A stretch of DNA of 64,000 nt from an uncultured Alphaproteobacteria bacterium (GCA_902612805.1 CACMEY010000005.1:42987-106986), one strand, 5' to 3'; positions 11,032 through 19,456 are shown, counted from the stretch's first letter. Notes: generated by a model not told the origin, from the sequence alone. Program-made: numbers and translations.

Positions 11032-12407
11032 TGAAATATTTAAGTACAAGAGATGATTCTCTAAGCAGATCATTTAACGATATTCTTTATCAAGGATTAT
11101 CGAGAGATGGCGGTCTCTATTTACCTCAAAACTGGCCCAAAATAGACTTACTAAGTTTAAAAAATAAATCATACGAAGAAGTGGCATGTGAAATTATTTT
11201 TCCTTATGTAAATGAAAATATAGAAAAATTAGATTTACAAAAAATTTTAAATGAAACCTATTCAAATTTTAATCATGAAAAAATAGCTCCATTAGTAGAA
11301 TTAGAAAATAATAAATTTTTATTAGAATTAATTTATGGGCCTACTTATGCTTTTAAAGATTATGCTTTACAATTTCTTGGTAACCTATTTTCTACAAGTT
11401 TAAAGATGTCTCCAAAAAAAATTACTGTTTTAGGCGCAACTTCTGGTGATACTGGGTCAGCTGCAATTCATTCTTTCAAATCAAAAAAAGATATAAATGT
11501 ATTTATTCTACATCCTCATAATAAAGTATCACTTATTCAACAAAAACAAATGACTACAGTAATTGATAAGAATATTTTTAATATTGCTGTAGATGGTAAT
11601 TTTGATGATTGTCAAAAAATTGTCAAAGAACTATTTGTAGATGATGAAATACAAGAGTCTACTTCTTTAACTGCAGTAAACTCTATAAACTGGGCACGAT
11701 TAATTGCCCAAGTAGTTTATTATTTTTGGTCTTATTTACAAACTGATAAGCATCAAATAAATTTTATTGTTCCTTCGGGAAATTTTGGTAATATCTTTTC
11801 TGCCTTTGTTGCTAAACAAATGGGATTACCTATTGGTCATTTACATATTGCAACTAATTCTAATGATATATTGAAGTCCATAGTAGACACTGGAGAAATG
11901 AAAAAAAAATCTGTTTCTCAAACTTATAGCCCTAGTATGGATATACAAGTTTCAAGTAATTTTGAGAGACAAATTTTTGAAAGCCTAAATAGAGATAGCA
12001 AAAGAGTAAATGAAGTATTTGAAAGCTTTTCATCAAAAGGTTTTTATCAATTTGATGACTCTGTTTTAGCTAAGTTTCAGCAAATATATAAGGCTTCCTC
12101 AATTGATGATAGCCAGACTCTGGAAACAATTAAATTTGTATATGAAAAATATAATTATATTGCTGATCCACATACTGCAACAGGACTAAAAGTATTATTA
12201 GATAAAAAAGATAATGAGGCATGGGTATCTTTGGTTTGTGCACATCCTGCAAAATTTGACAAAGCTGTGAATAAAGCAATCAATAAAGAAATTGATATAC
12301 CAAAAGAATTGAGCAATCTCTTTGATAAAGAGGAAAAGATGACTATATTACCAAATACTACTATGGATGTAAAAAACTTCATCTTGGAAAAAATAAGCAA
12401 TGCATAA
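11031..12407 (+). CDS. thrC: Threonine synthase
   Basis: At 458 residues this fits the long (gammaproteobacterial/fungal-like) threonine synthase class. The N-terminal YLSTRDDS and GLSRDGGLYLP segments are typical. The PLP-binding lysine lies in YAFKDYALQF (about 109), and the phosphate loop is GATSGDTGSAA (about 137-147). It converts O-phosphohomoserine to threonine. The partner homoserine kinase is encoded 36 kb away at 48603. It overlaps the M16 peptidase gene by eight bases. Confidence 0.95.
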   Translation: MKYLSTRDDSLSRSFNDILYQGLSRDGGLYLPQNWPKIDLLSLKNKSYEEVACEIIFPYVNENIEKLDLQKILNETYSNFNHEKIAPLVELENNKFLLELIYGPTYAFKDYALQFLGNLFSTSLKMSPKKITVLGATSGDTGSAAIHSFKSKKDINVFILHPHNKVSLIQQKQMTTVIDKNIFNIAVDGNFDDCQKIVKELFVDDEIQESTSLTAVNSINWARLIAQVVYYFWSYLQTDKHQINFIVPSGNFGNIFSAFVAKQMGLPIGHLHIATNSNDILKSIVDTGEMKKKSVSQTYSPSMDIQVSSNFERQIFESLNRDSKRVNEVFESFSSKGFYQFDDSVLAKFQQIYKASSIDDSQTLETIKFVYEKYNYIADPHTATGLKVLLDKKDNEAWVSLVCAHPAKFDKAVNKAINKEIDIPKELSNLFDKEEKMTILPNTTMDVKNFILEKISNA

Positions 12408-13653
12408 AATTACAACACTAGAAAACGGATTAAGAATAGTAACTCAAAATATGCCAGGGTTGGAAACAGTATCAATGGGTATATGGAATTTTGTTGGTGG
12501 TAGAGATGAAACAAAAGATATCAATGGTGTTGCTCACCTTTTAGAGCATATGGCTTTTAAGGGCACATCAACTAAAAATGCTCTTCAAATTGCCGAAACA
12601 ATTGAAAATGTTGGCGGAGATATAAATGCCTATACTTCAAAGGAAATAACAGCTTATTATGTAAAACTCTTAGCTGATGATCTACATTATGGAATAGATA
12701 TTCTGACAGATATTTTGCAAAATTCTACATTTGCTGAAGATGAACTTAATAGAGAAAGAGGAGTCATAATTCAAGAAATTGGCATGTACCTTGATACACC
12801 TGATGATATGATTTTTGATTATTGGCAAGAAAAAGCATACCCGGACCAGCCAATGGGACGTTCCATATTGGGTAAAACTGATATTATTAAAAATATTTCA
12901 AGAGACGAAGTTAAAGACTTTATGATGAATCATTATAATCCAAAAAAAATGATTATAAGTGCAGCTGGAAAAATTGACCATGATCAATTTGTAGAATCAA
13001 TTAAAAAATCATGCACTAACCTACCAACTGGATTATCTACTGAAAGACAAAAAGCTGATTACAAATCTGGAGAATACAGAGAAGATAAAAAATTAGAACA
13101 GATTCACTTACTACTTGGTTTTGAAGGTATAGATTATCACCATGATGATTACTATTCTTTATTGGTTTATTCTTCTTTATTAGGTGGAGGTATGTCATCA
13201 AGATTGTTTCAAGAGATAAGAGAGAAACGTGGTCTTGTATATGGAATTTCCTCTTTTAGTTCATCTTATACTGACACAGGTGTTTTTGGTATTTATTGTG
13301 GAACAGGTGAAAATCAAATCCAAGAGCTAATACCTGTTTTGTGTGATCAATTAAATGAAAGTCCTAATTCAATTACAGAAAAAGAAATAAATAGAGGTAA
13401 AGCTCAATTGAAAGCAAGCTTAATGATGGGGAGAGAAAGTGCATTTAGAAGATGTGAGAGTGCTGCTAGACAACTTCTTGTCTTTAATAGAATAATTGAC
13501 CCTGCTGAAACTATTAAAAATATAGATAAGGTTTCTAAAGAGACAGTTCAAAAGATTGCTAATGAAATTGTAAAAGGGCCAATAACTATATCAAGTATCG
13601 GACCGTTATCTAAACTTGAAAAGATTGATAAAATACAAAATCGTATTAACTAA
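12400..13653 (+). CDS. M16 family zinc peptidase (mitochondrial processing peptidase-like)
   Basis: The 417-residue protein has the inverted zinc motif HLLEH (about 46-50) with the distal Glu in the ERGVIIQEI segment (about 119-127), plus the second M16 half with the RLFQEIREKRGLVY segment (about 267-280). This is the bacterial group closest to the mitochondrial processing peptidase beta subunit, commonly next to thrC in Alphaproteobacteria. It is probably cytoplasmic or membrane-associated because no signal peptide is visible. The substrate is unknown. Confidence 0.93.
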   Translation: MHKITTLENGLRIVTQNMPGLETVSMGIWNFVGGRDETKDINGVAHLLEHMAFKGTSTKNALQIAETIENVGGDINAYTSKEITAYYVKLLADDLHYGIDILTDILQNSTFAEDELNRERGVIIQEIGMYLDTPDDMIFDYWQEKAYPDQPMGRSILGKTDIIKNISRDEVKDFMMNHYNPKKMIISAAGKIDHDQFVESIKKSCTNLPTGLSTERQKADYKSGEYREDKKLEQIHLLLGFEGIDYHHDDYYSLLVYSSLLGGGMSSRLFQEIREKRGLVYGISSFSSSYTDTGVFGIYCGTGENQIQELIPVLCDQLNESPNSITEKEINRGKAQLKASLMMGRESAFRRCESAARQLLVFNRIIDPAETIKNIDKVSKETVQKIANEIVKGPITISSIGPLSKLEKIDKIQNRIN

Positions 13654-13675
13654 ACTTTTCAAAAATTTTAAAACA

Positions 13676-13882
13676 TTATTTTATTTTTATATCTTCTTTA
13701 ATTGAATGATTAAGTTCTCCATCTTCAGATGATAAATTCATAGACACTTTTATGGATTCACCTGTTTTGATACTTCCTTCGGAAAATTTTTTTCGTATGT
13801 AATTTTCTATTTCACGTTGAGAGCTAATACCAACCTGTTTAAGAAATTTTCTAATTTCTAGATTTAAATTATCTTCATCCAT
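13676..13882 (-). CDS. DUF6494 family small protein
   Basis: The 68-residue acidic-to-basic protein begins MDEDNLNLEIRKFLKQVG, and the IRKFLKxVGxxSQREIE pattern matches the DUF6494 family of Proteobacteria as I remember it. No function is established. It is the only minus-strand gene between the M16 peptidase and ogt. It converges on the peptidase gene with a 22-base gap and is divergent from ogt. No transmembrane segment or cysteine is visible. The N-terminal half looks helical and the C-terminal half beta-rich. Confidence 0.8.
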   Translation of the reverse strand: MDEDNLNLEIRKFLKQVGISSQREIENYIRKKFSEGSIKTGESIKVSMNLSSEDGELNHSIKEDIKIK

Positions 13883-13935
13883 GATTTACTATAAATTATT
13901 TTGATAGATTCATTCAATAATGTTATTAATTTTAT

Positions 13936-14376
13936 ATGGAAACTGCTTCTTTTAAAACTAAACTCGGTTGGATTACGGTAAAAAAAAAGAGTGGCAGCGT
14001 CTTTTCACTGAGTTTTGGAAAAACAAATAAAAAAATTGATTTAATTAATATTAAGAATCAGATTAATTTATATGCTTCTGGAAAACTTAAAAATTTTAAG
14101 ATTAACTATTCTTTTGAAGGTTCCCCTTTGCAAAAAAAAATTTGGAAAGAATTATGTAAAATTCAATATGGTAAAGTTTCAACATATGGAGAAATAGCAA
14201 AAAAAGTTGGTACTTCTCCAAGATATGTAGGTAATGTTTGTGGACAAAATAAACTTTTGCTTATTATTCCCTGTCACCGCATAATTCGTAGCGATGGTAA
14301 ACTTGGAGGATTTTCTGGAAGAGGGGGGATCAAGTTAAAAAAAAGATTACTCAACATAGAACAAAGTGTCTCATAA
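13936..14376 (+). CDS. ogt: Methylated-DNA--[protein]-cysteine S-methyltransferase
   Basis: The 146-residue protein has the suicide active site IPCHRII (Cys about 113) and the preceding helix-turn-helix with TYGEIAKKVG (about 87-96), which flips O6-methylguanine out of DNA. The C-terminal LGGFSGRGGIKLKKRLLNIE is standard for the family. It is short because the N-terminal domain is reduced to about 55 residues. It repairs alkylated DNA directly and overlaps the next gene by 11 bases. Confidence 0.92.
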   Translation: METASFKTKLGWITVKKKSGSVFSLSFGKTNKKIDLINIKNQINLYASGKLKNFKINYSFEGSPLQKKIWKELCKIQYGKVSTYGEIAKKVGTSPRYVGNVCGQNKLLLIIPCHRIIRSDGKLGGFSGRGGIKLKKRLLNIEQSVS

Positions 14377-15094
14377 AATAATTATTCTTCAACATACGCC
14401 CTTAGTAACACCTGGATACTTTACAAAGTTAATGAATGAAGACTTAGTTAAAACAACTATTATTCGATTGGATAAAGGAGAAAAGATTCCTGTTAATCTT
14501 GATATATATGATGGAATGATCTGTTTAGGTGGACCAATGGATACTTGGATGGAAGAACAATATCCATGGATGATTGATGAAAAAAATAAGATAAAGGAAT
14601 TTGTTCTAAACAACCAAAAACCATATCTCGGAATCTGTTTAGGTTGTCAATTTTTAGGAGAAATTCTTGGCGGTAAAGTAATTAAATCTAATCCTCCAGA
14701 AATCGGGGTTCTAAATATTAATATTTTAGATAATAAAAAAAAGGATCAACTTTTTCAAAATTTTGATAATCAGATTAAAGCATTACAATGGCATAGTTAC
14801 GAGGTAAGTGAACTAAATAATTCTAATGTTACAATTTTAGGTTCATCAGATATTACAAAATTTCAAATTTTTAAGTATAAAAACCATGCTTATGGCATCC
14901 AATTTCATATGGAAGTAGATGAAAACACAATCATTAAATGGTCTAAAGTTCCTGAATTAAAAAATGCTTTAGAAAAATATTTAGGCAAAAACTCCATTGA
15001 TAAACTGGATAAATTGCTTAGAAATAATATTCAAGAAATGAACTTTAATACTAAAAAATTATACGAAAATTTTAAAAATTTAATGACTACCTAA
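14366..15094 (+). CDS. Class I glutamine amidotransferase (GMP synthase-like)
   Basis: This 242-residue stand-alone glutaminase-type domain has the nucleophile in LGICLGCQ (Cys about 90) and the catalytic His-Glu in GIQFHMEVDE (about 180-182). The segment LQWHSYEV is typical of the GuaA-like amidotransferase family that lacks a fused synthase. In other bacteria such proteins act on poorly known substrates, for example gamma-glutamylated amines. Nothing nearby identifies the acceptor. It overlaps ogt and is followed by the isomerase pair after a 34-base gap. Confidence 0.85.
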   Translation: MSHKIIILQHTPLVTPGYFTKLMNEDLVKTTIIRLDKGEKIPVNLDIYDGMICLGGPMDTWMEEQYPWMIDEKNKIKEFVLNNQKPYLGICLGCQFLGEILGGKVIKSNPPEIGVLNINILDNKKKDQLFQNFDNQIKALQWHSYEVSELNNSNVTILGSSDITKFQIFKYKNHAYGIQFHMEVDENTIIKWSKVPELKNALEKYLGKNSIDKLDKLLRNNIQEMNFNTKKLYENFKNLMTT

Positions 15095-15128
15095 CTGTTT
15101 CGTGTTTAAATAATTATGGAGATTTAAT

Positions 15129-16181
15129 ATGAAAAAAATAAAAGGCCCTGCAATATTTCTTGCCCAGTTTGTAAGTGATGATGAACCTTTTAACTCATTA
15201 GAGTCAATATCAAAATGGGCTTCTAATTTAGGGTATAAAGGCGTACAGATACCTTCATGGGATTCAAGATTAATTGATTTAAAAAAAGCTTCCGAAAGTA
15301 AAGATTATTGTGATGATATAAAAGGAATTCTTGAAAATAATAATTTACAACTGACAGAGTTATCTACTCACCTTCAAGGTCAGCTTGTTGCTGTTCATCC
15401 TGCATACGATATTCCTTTTGATGGATTTGCAGATGAAAAAGTAAGAGGTAATCCAAGTAAAAGAAAAGAATGGGCTATTGATCAATTAATGCAAGCAGCA
15501 GTTGCTTCAAGGAACTTTGGACTAAATGCACACGCAACTTTTTCTGGTGCACTAGCATGGCCATATTTATATCCATGGCCTCAAAGACCAGAAGGTTTAG
15601 TAGATGAAGCTTTTAATGAACTTGCAAAAAGATGGAAACCAATTTTAAATAAATTCGACGAAGCTGGGGTAGATCTATGTTATGAAATCCATCCTGGTGA
15701 AGATCTACATGATGGCATTACTTTTGAAATGTTTTTAGAAAAGGTTGATAATCATCCAAGATGTAATATGCTTTATGATCCAAGTCATTTTATTCTTCAA
15801 CATTTAAATTATTTAGATCATATTGATATCTATCATGACAAATTAAAAATGTTTCATGTAAAAGATGCTGAATTAAATCCAAGTGGGAAACAAGGTGTAT
15901 ACGGAGGTTTTCAATCATGGATTAATAGAGCTGGGAGATTCAGATCATTAGGAGATGGTCAGGTTGACTTTAAATCTATTTTTTCAAAACTATCTGGTTA
16001 TAATTTTGATGGATGGGCAGTTCTAGAATGGGAATGTTGTATAAAAAGCCCTCAACAAGGAGCAGAAGAAGGTGCTAAATTTATAAAAGAGCATATTATT
16101 GATGTAACTGAAAAAGCTTTTGATGATTTTGCTGATTCAGGAATGGATGAAGAAACTAATAAAAAACTTTTAGGTATTTAG
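15129..16181 (+). CDS. Sugar phosphate isomerase/epimerase, TIM barrel (MocC/IolE-like)
   Basis: The 350-residue AP endonuclease 2/xylose isomerase-like barrel has metal-binding candidates in CYEIHPGEDL (Glu about 187, His about 189), LYDPSHF (Asp and His, about 217-221), HVKDAE (about 239-244) and a late Glu in LEWECC. Relatives isomerise or epimerise keto-sugars or inositol derivatives, and include MocC of rhizopine catabolism and IolE. A Gfo/Idh/MocA dehydrogenase follows 12 bases later, a very common pairing. A GGAGAT site precedes the ATG. The substrate is unknown. Confidence 0.85.
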   Translation: MKKIKGPAIFLAQFVSDDEPFNSLESISKWASNLGYKGVQIPSWDSRLIDLKKASESKDYCDDIKGILENNNLQLTELSTHLQGQLVAVHPAYDIPFDGFADEKVRGNPSKRKEWAIDQLMQAAVASRNFGLNAHATFSGALAWPYLYPWPQRPEGLVDEAFNELAKRWKPILNKFDEAGVDLCYEIHPGEDLHDGITFEMFLEKVDNHPRCNMLYDPSHFILQHLNYLDHIDIYHDKLKMFHVKDAELNPSGKQGVYGGFQSWINRAGRFRSLGDGQVDFKSIFSKLSGYNFDGWAVLEWECCIKSPQQGAEEGAKFIKEHIIDVTEKAFDDFADSGMDEETNKKLLGI

Positions 16182-16193
16182 GGGAAAATTTAA

Positions 16194-17345
16194 ATGACAA
16201 AAAGATTAAAATTAGGAATGATAGGCGGTGGCCAAGGAGCATTTATAGGAGCTGTGCATCGTCTATGTGCAAGAATGGATGATAAGTATGAATTTGTTGC
16301 TGGTTGCTTATCTTCAACTCCAGAAAAAGCAGCTAAGTCTGCTGAAGCAATTGGTCTTGATCCCTCAAGAAGTTACCCTGATTTTAAAATTATGGCCGAG
16401 CAAGAATCTAAAAGAGATGATGGCATTGATGTAGTATCCATTGTTACACCAAATCATATGCATGCTGCACCGGCAATAGAATTTCTAAATAAAAATATTC
16501 ATGTCATTTGTGATAAACCCATGACTTCTACCATGGAAGATGCTCATAAATTAGTTGAAGCAGTCTCTAAATCTGATGCTCATTTTTTCTTAACTCATAA
16601 TTATTCTGGCTATCCAGTCGTTAGAGGTATGAGATCGCTCATTGAAAATGGAGCACTTGGAAAAATAAGAATTGTCAAAGGATCTTATCTTCAAGGTTGG
16701 CTCGGCTCAAAAGAAGAAGATTCAGGTTCAAATAAACAAGCAGAATGGAGAACTGATCCTTCAAGAAGTGGAGCTGCAGGAGGTGTGGGTGATATAGGGA
16801 GCCATACTATGCATTTATTAGAATTTATAACTCAATTAAAATTACAATCAGTTAGTGCAGATCTAACAACTTTTGTTGAGGGAAGAAAATTAGATGATGA
16901 TGCATCGATAATGATAAGATTGAATAATGGAGCTAAGGGATCATTATCTATTTCTCAAGTTGCGACAGGTGAAGAAAATAATTTTACAGTAGCTATCTAT
17001 GGTGAAAAAGGTGCATTAAAATGGAGTCAAGAAAATCCAAATTATGCAACATTTAGTCAAGAAGGAGAGGCAAGCCAGATAATAACGAGAGGCGGTTCTA
17101 TCAAAGTTGAGGGAACTGAAGCTAACGTGCGAATCCCTGCTGGTCATCCAGAAGGTTATCTTGAAGCATTTGCACAAATTTATTCAGATGCTGCCGATGT
17201 TATACAAAATAGGGAAAATAAGGAAGAATTATTAAAGATACTTCCAAACATTGATGATGGTTTGCATATTATGAAATTCATAAATGCAAGTGTTAACTCT
17301 AGTAATAATAATTCTGCTTGGACTGATTTATCAACAATAAAATAA
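16194..17345 (+). CDS. Gfo/Idh/MocA family oxidoreductase
   Basis: The 383-residue protein has the N-terminal Rossmann motif GMIGGGQGAFIG (about 8-19) and the signature CDKPMT (about 108-113) whose Lys takes part in catalysis. The C-terminal alpha/beta domain contains GGVGDIGSHTMHLLEF (about 196-211) with the catalytic His. These enzymes oxidise or reduce cyclitols or keto-sugars with NAD(P). It probably works with the isomerase immediately upstream in a two-gene operon. A GGGGAA element precedes the start. The transcript end could fall at the weak hairpins at 17351-17397. Confidence 0.87.
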   Translation: MTKRLKLGMIGGGQGAFIGAVHRLCARMDDKYEFVAGCLSSTPEKAAKSAEAIGLDPSRSYPDFKIMAEQESKRDDGIDVVSIVTPNHMHAAPAIEFLNKNIHVICDKPMTSTMEDAHKLVEAVSKSDAHFFLTHNYSGYPVVRGMRSLIENGALGKIRIVKGSYLQGWLGSKEEDSGSNKQAEWRTDPSRSGAAGGVGDIGSHTMHLLEFITQLKLQSVSADLTTFVEGRKLDDDASIMIRLNNGAKGSLSISQVATGEENNFTVAIYGEKGALKWSQENPNYATFSQEGEASQIITRGGSIKVEGTEANVRIPAGHPEGYLEAFAQIYSDAADVIQNRENKEELLKILPNIDDGLHIMKFINASVNSSNNNSAWTDLSTIK

Positions 17346-17378
17346 CTAATATTTCCAATAAAACTGGGAAATATAACT

Positions 17379-17397
17379 ATATGCATTTTTTGCATAT
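17379..17397 (+). other. Short perfect hairpin after the oxidoreductase gene
   Basis: A seven-base perfect stem (atatgca / tgcatat) with a five-T loop lies 33 bases after the oxidoreductase stop. A second weaker stem precedes it at 17351-17372 (atttcc / ggaaat). Neither is followed by a T tract, so a classical intrinsic terminator is doubtful. They may mark the 3' end of the isomerase-oxidoreductase message before the riboswitch leader. Confidence 0.35.
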
Positions 17398-17453
17398 TAA
17401 TGTTAACGATAATAATCTTAATAAAAATTAATATTAAACTAAATCAGTATTTA

Positions 17454-17503
17454 CGTTCATCACCTTTTAAGGTGACGGAAGTAGACGAAAGTCGAAGGAA
17501 CGC
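17454..17503 (+). promoter_or_regulatory. Glutamine riboswitch aptamer 1a (glnA RNA motif), upstream of first amt
   Basis: The sequence folds as the glnA-type three-way junction. P1 is cguuc (17454-17458) with gaacg (17498-17502). P2 is ucacc (17460-17464) with gguga (17471-17475). The conserved CGGAAGUAG follows, then P3 gac-GAAA-guc (17484-17493), then CGAAGGAACG. This matches the published consensus of glutamine-binding glnA RNAs known from cyanobacteria and marine bacteria. It is the first of a tandem pair. Compared with aptamer 2a, P2 shows a compensatory change (CC/GG against CT/AG). Confidence 0.93.
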
Positions 17504-17520
17504 ATGCAAAGTTATTAAAT

Positions 17521-17570
17521 CGTTCAATTTGCCTAAGGCAAATCGGAAGTAGGTTTAACCGAAGGAACGC
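17521..17570 (+). promoter_or_regulatory. Glutamine riboswitch aptamer 1b (glnA RNA motif), upstream of first amt
   Basis: The second aptamer starts 18 bases after the first. P1 is cguuc (17521-17525) with gaacg (17565-17569). P2 is auuugcc (17527-17533) with ggcaaau (17537-17543). The conserved CGGAAGUAGG, a short P3 ggu/acc (17552-17560) and CGAAGGAACG follow. Tandem arrangement suggests either a steeper response or two independent inputs. About 90 bases of leader separate it from the amt start. Confidence 0.93.
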
Positions 17571-17662
17571 GGATCTTATTATTTAATTTCCATAGCTAAG
17601 CATGAAAAGTAACGCATGACTCAATGTGAGCCATGTACCGTGAAATTTATAATGGAGGATTA
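17571..17662 (+). promoter_or_regulatory. Conserved linker and hairpin of the first amt leader, possible translational expression platform
   Basis: The stretch after aptamer 1b, with the core aatttccatagctaagcatg, is nearly identical in the second amt leader. It contains UUUCCAU (17587-17593), which can pair with the ribosome-binding region AUGGAGG (17652-17658; five Watson-Crick and two G-U pairs). Between them is a hairpin at 17615-17635 (catgactca / tgagccatg, one mismatch). No T tract is seen, so control of translation is more likely than termination. The pairing model is inference. Confidence 0.55.
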
Positions 17663-18949
17663 ATGTTAAAAAAATCTATATATTTCATTAGCATTCTAGC
17701 CGTCTTTATGCTCTTTAGTTCATATGCAAGAGCCGAAGTCGACGGAGAAGTGCAATACATTTTAAATACATTCCTATTTCTTGTATCTGGGTTCTTAGTC
17801 ATGTGGATGGCAGCAGGATTTGCAATGCTTGAATCAGGACTTGTTACGTCCAAAAGTGTAGCAACAATTGCTGCAAAAAATATAGGCTTATATTCAATAG
17901 CTGGCTTAATGTTTTGGTTAGTTGGATACAATATGGCATATGGCATCCCTGCAGGTGGTTTTATCGGATCTCCACTTCCTTGGAGTGATGGTAGCGCTCT
18001 TGATACAGGTTATTCAGACGGTTCTGACTGGTTCTTTCAGATGGTATTTTGTGCAACAACATGCTCAATTGTATCTGGAACACTAGCTGAAAGAATCAAA
18101 ATTTGGCCATTCTTTATTTTTTGTGCTTTATTAACTGGTTTCATTTATCCAATCGAAATGGGTTGGCAGTGGGGCGGAGGATACTTAGCTGAAGCTGGTT
18201 TCTCAGATTTTGCTGGTTCAACTCTAGTACATAGTGCAGGAGCAGCAGCAGCACTTGCTGGTGCAATTTTATTAGGCCCAAGATTAGGAAGATTCACTGA
18301 TAGTGGTGAAGCAGCTCCAATGGAGCCTTTTGCAAATTCCTCAATACCTCTTGCAACCCTTGGTGTATTTATCCTATGGCTTGGATGGTTCGGATTTAAT
18401 GGTGGATCACAACTTGCAATGGGTACATTTGATGATGTTACAGCAGTAGCAACAATATATATTAATACTAACTTGGCAGCTGGTGCAGGTGTAATGGCTT
18501 GTGCAGTAATTTCAAGACTAGTAACTGGTAAAACAGATGTTGTTATGATGCTTAACGGAGCATTAGGTGGTTTGGTAGCAATTACTGCAGAACCATTAGC
18601 TCCTTCTCCATTCTTAGCAGTGATCATTGGTGCTATTGGTGGATTAATTGTCTTCTATGGTACAAGACTTTTAATATCACTTAAAATTGATGATGTTGTT
18701 GGAGCAATTCCTGTACACGGTTTTGCTGGAATTTTTGGAACATTAGTTGTTCCAATTTCAAACAGCGCAGCAAGTTTTGGAGCTCAACTTTACGGTATAA
18801 TAGCAATTAACGTTTTCGTTTTTGTCGTATCATTTATAATTTGGTACATCATGAAAATGCTCTTTGGTATTAGAATAAGTGAAGAAGCTGAAAAACTTGG
18901 TACTGATAAATCTGAAGTAGGCGTAATGGCTTATAGCATCAGAGACTAA
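17663..18949 (+). CDS. amt: Ammonium transporter (first copy)
   Basis: The 428-residue Amt/MEP/Rh protein has a cleavable signal peptide (about 1-24, ending in ARA), as in E. coli AmtB, and about eleven membrane helices. Family segments include GFAMLESGLV (about 52-61), GSTLVHSAGAAAALAG (about 190-205) and the C-terminal pore region with VHGFAGIFGT (about 351-360). The cytoplasmic tail has the conserved EEAEKLGTDKSEVGVMAY. The start chosen is the ATG at 17663 behind GGAGG, since an upstream ATG at 17633 lacks such a site. It conducts ammonium across the inner membrane. No glnK/PII gene is adjacent; regulation is apparently by the tandem glutamine riboswitches. Confidence 0.95.
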   Translation: MLKKSIYFISILAVFMLFSSYARAEVDGEVQYILNTFLFLVSGFLVMWMAAGFAMLESGLVTSKSVATIAAKNIGLYSIAGLMFWLVGYNMAYGIPAGGFIGSPLPWSDGSALDTGYSDGSDWFFQMVFCATTCSIVSGTLAERIKIWPFFIFCALLTGFIYPIEMGWQWGGGYLAEAGFSDFAGSTLVHSAGAAAALAGAILLGPRLGRFTDSGEAAPMEPFANSSIPLATLGVFILWLGWFGFNGGSQLAMGTFDDVTAVATIYINTNLAAGAGVMACAVISRLVTGKTDVVMMLNGALGGLVAITAEPLAPSPFLAVIIGAIGGLIVFYGTRLLISLKIDDVVGAIPVHGFAGIFGTLVVPISNSAASFGAQLYGIIAINVFVFVVSFIIWYIMKMLFGIRISEEAEKLGTDKSEVGVMAYSIRD

Positions 18950-18953
18950 TGAA

Positions 18954-19052
18954 TTTAGTGATTAGCACATCAACTCCTTATAGTTGGTCACTAAAAAATG
19001 GGAGAGCATTTGCTCTCCCAAAACTATTAAACATTTGTGGGAGGGGCAAATG
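18954..19052 (+). promoter_or_regulatory. Structured intergenic RNA with mutually exclusive stems sequestering the start site of the winged-helix gene
   Basis: Two structures follow the amt stop. First is tttagtga (18954-18961) pairing with tcactaaa (18988-18995), enclosing caact/agttg. Second is tgggagagc (18999-19007) pairing with gctctccca (19012-19020), a nine-base perfect stem with loop attt. The 3' arm of this stem (cat ttgctctccca, 19007-19020) is also complementary, with one bulge and one G-U, to the ribosome-binding and start region tgggaggggcaaatg (19038-19052). The two pairings exclude each other, as in a translational switch. The hairpin could instead merely be the 3' end of the amt message; no T tract follows it. 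Confidence 0.5.
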
Positions 19053-19424
19053 ACTGAAACAGAAATTATTAAAGAAAAAAAAAGAAATATATATTCAAGC
19101 TTTTTTTCAGAAGACTACGTTTCAAAATTTTTATTTAAATCAATTTTGCATCACGTTATTTCTCTAGAGATCTATGAAAATAATAGATTAAATGGAATTT
19201 CATTTGAAACAATTTGTGCAAATATACCTAAGTCTATTGGTTCTAGATCTTCAATTCAATCAATTTTAAACGAAGCCTTGGAAAAAAATATTTTCGTAAA
19301 AGAACAAAGTAAATCTGATAAACGAATTAAGAATTACTACTTAAGCAATAATTTTCTTGATATGATTAATGGTTGGTTAAAAAAAGAAGGCACATTTTTT
19401 AATAAAATGAGCTTAGAAAATTAA
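19050..19424 (+). CDS. Small winged-helix (MarR-like) putative regulator
   Basis: The start is taken as the ATG at 19050 behind GGGAGGGG, giving 124 residues; the frame extends further upstream only through the hairpin region. Residues about 28-110 look like a winged helix: a recognition-helix-like segment SRSSIQSILNEALEKN, then EQSKSDKRIKNYYLS, whose D-x-R pattern is typical of the MarR wing. No ligand domain is visible. Lying between two riboswitch-controlled ammonium transporters, it may help control nitrogen uptake, but target and signal are unknown. I recognise the fold only, not a named family. Confidence 0.7.
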   Translation: MTETEIIKEKKRNIYSSFFSEDYVSKFLFKSILHHVISLEIYENNRLNGISFETICANIPKSIGSRSSIQSILNEALEKNIFVKEQSKSDKRIKNYYLSNNFLDMINGWLKKEGTFFNKMSLEN

Positions 19425-19456
19425 TTAGATTTAATAATTAATTTTAGTACTATTTA

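Noticed and set aside
17379..17397. Hairpin before the first amt leader as an intrinsic terminator
   Set aside because: The stem is only seven A/T-rich pairs and no T tract follows, so it is listed only as a hairpin.
17633..17662. Upstream ATG extending the first amt by ten residues
   Set aside because: The extension spoils the signal peptide, has no Shine-Dalgarno and covers the GGAGG that serves the ATG at 17663.
18145..18627. 160-residue minus-strand ORF inside the first amt
   Set aside because: It is antisense to a well-conserved transporter with intact family motifs, has low-complexity Ala/Pro/Ser composition typical of antisense frames and no ribosome binding site.
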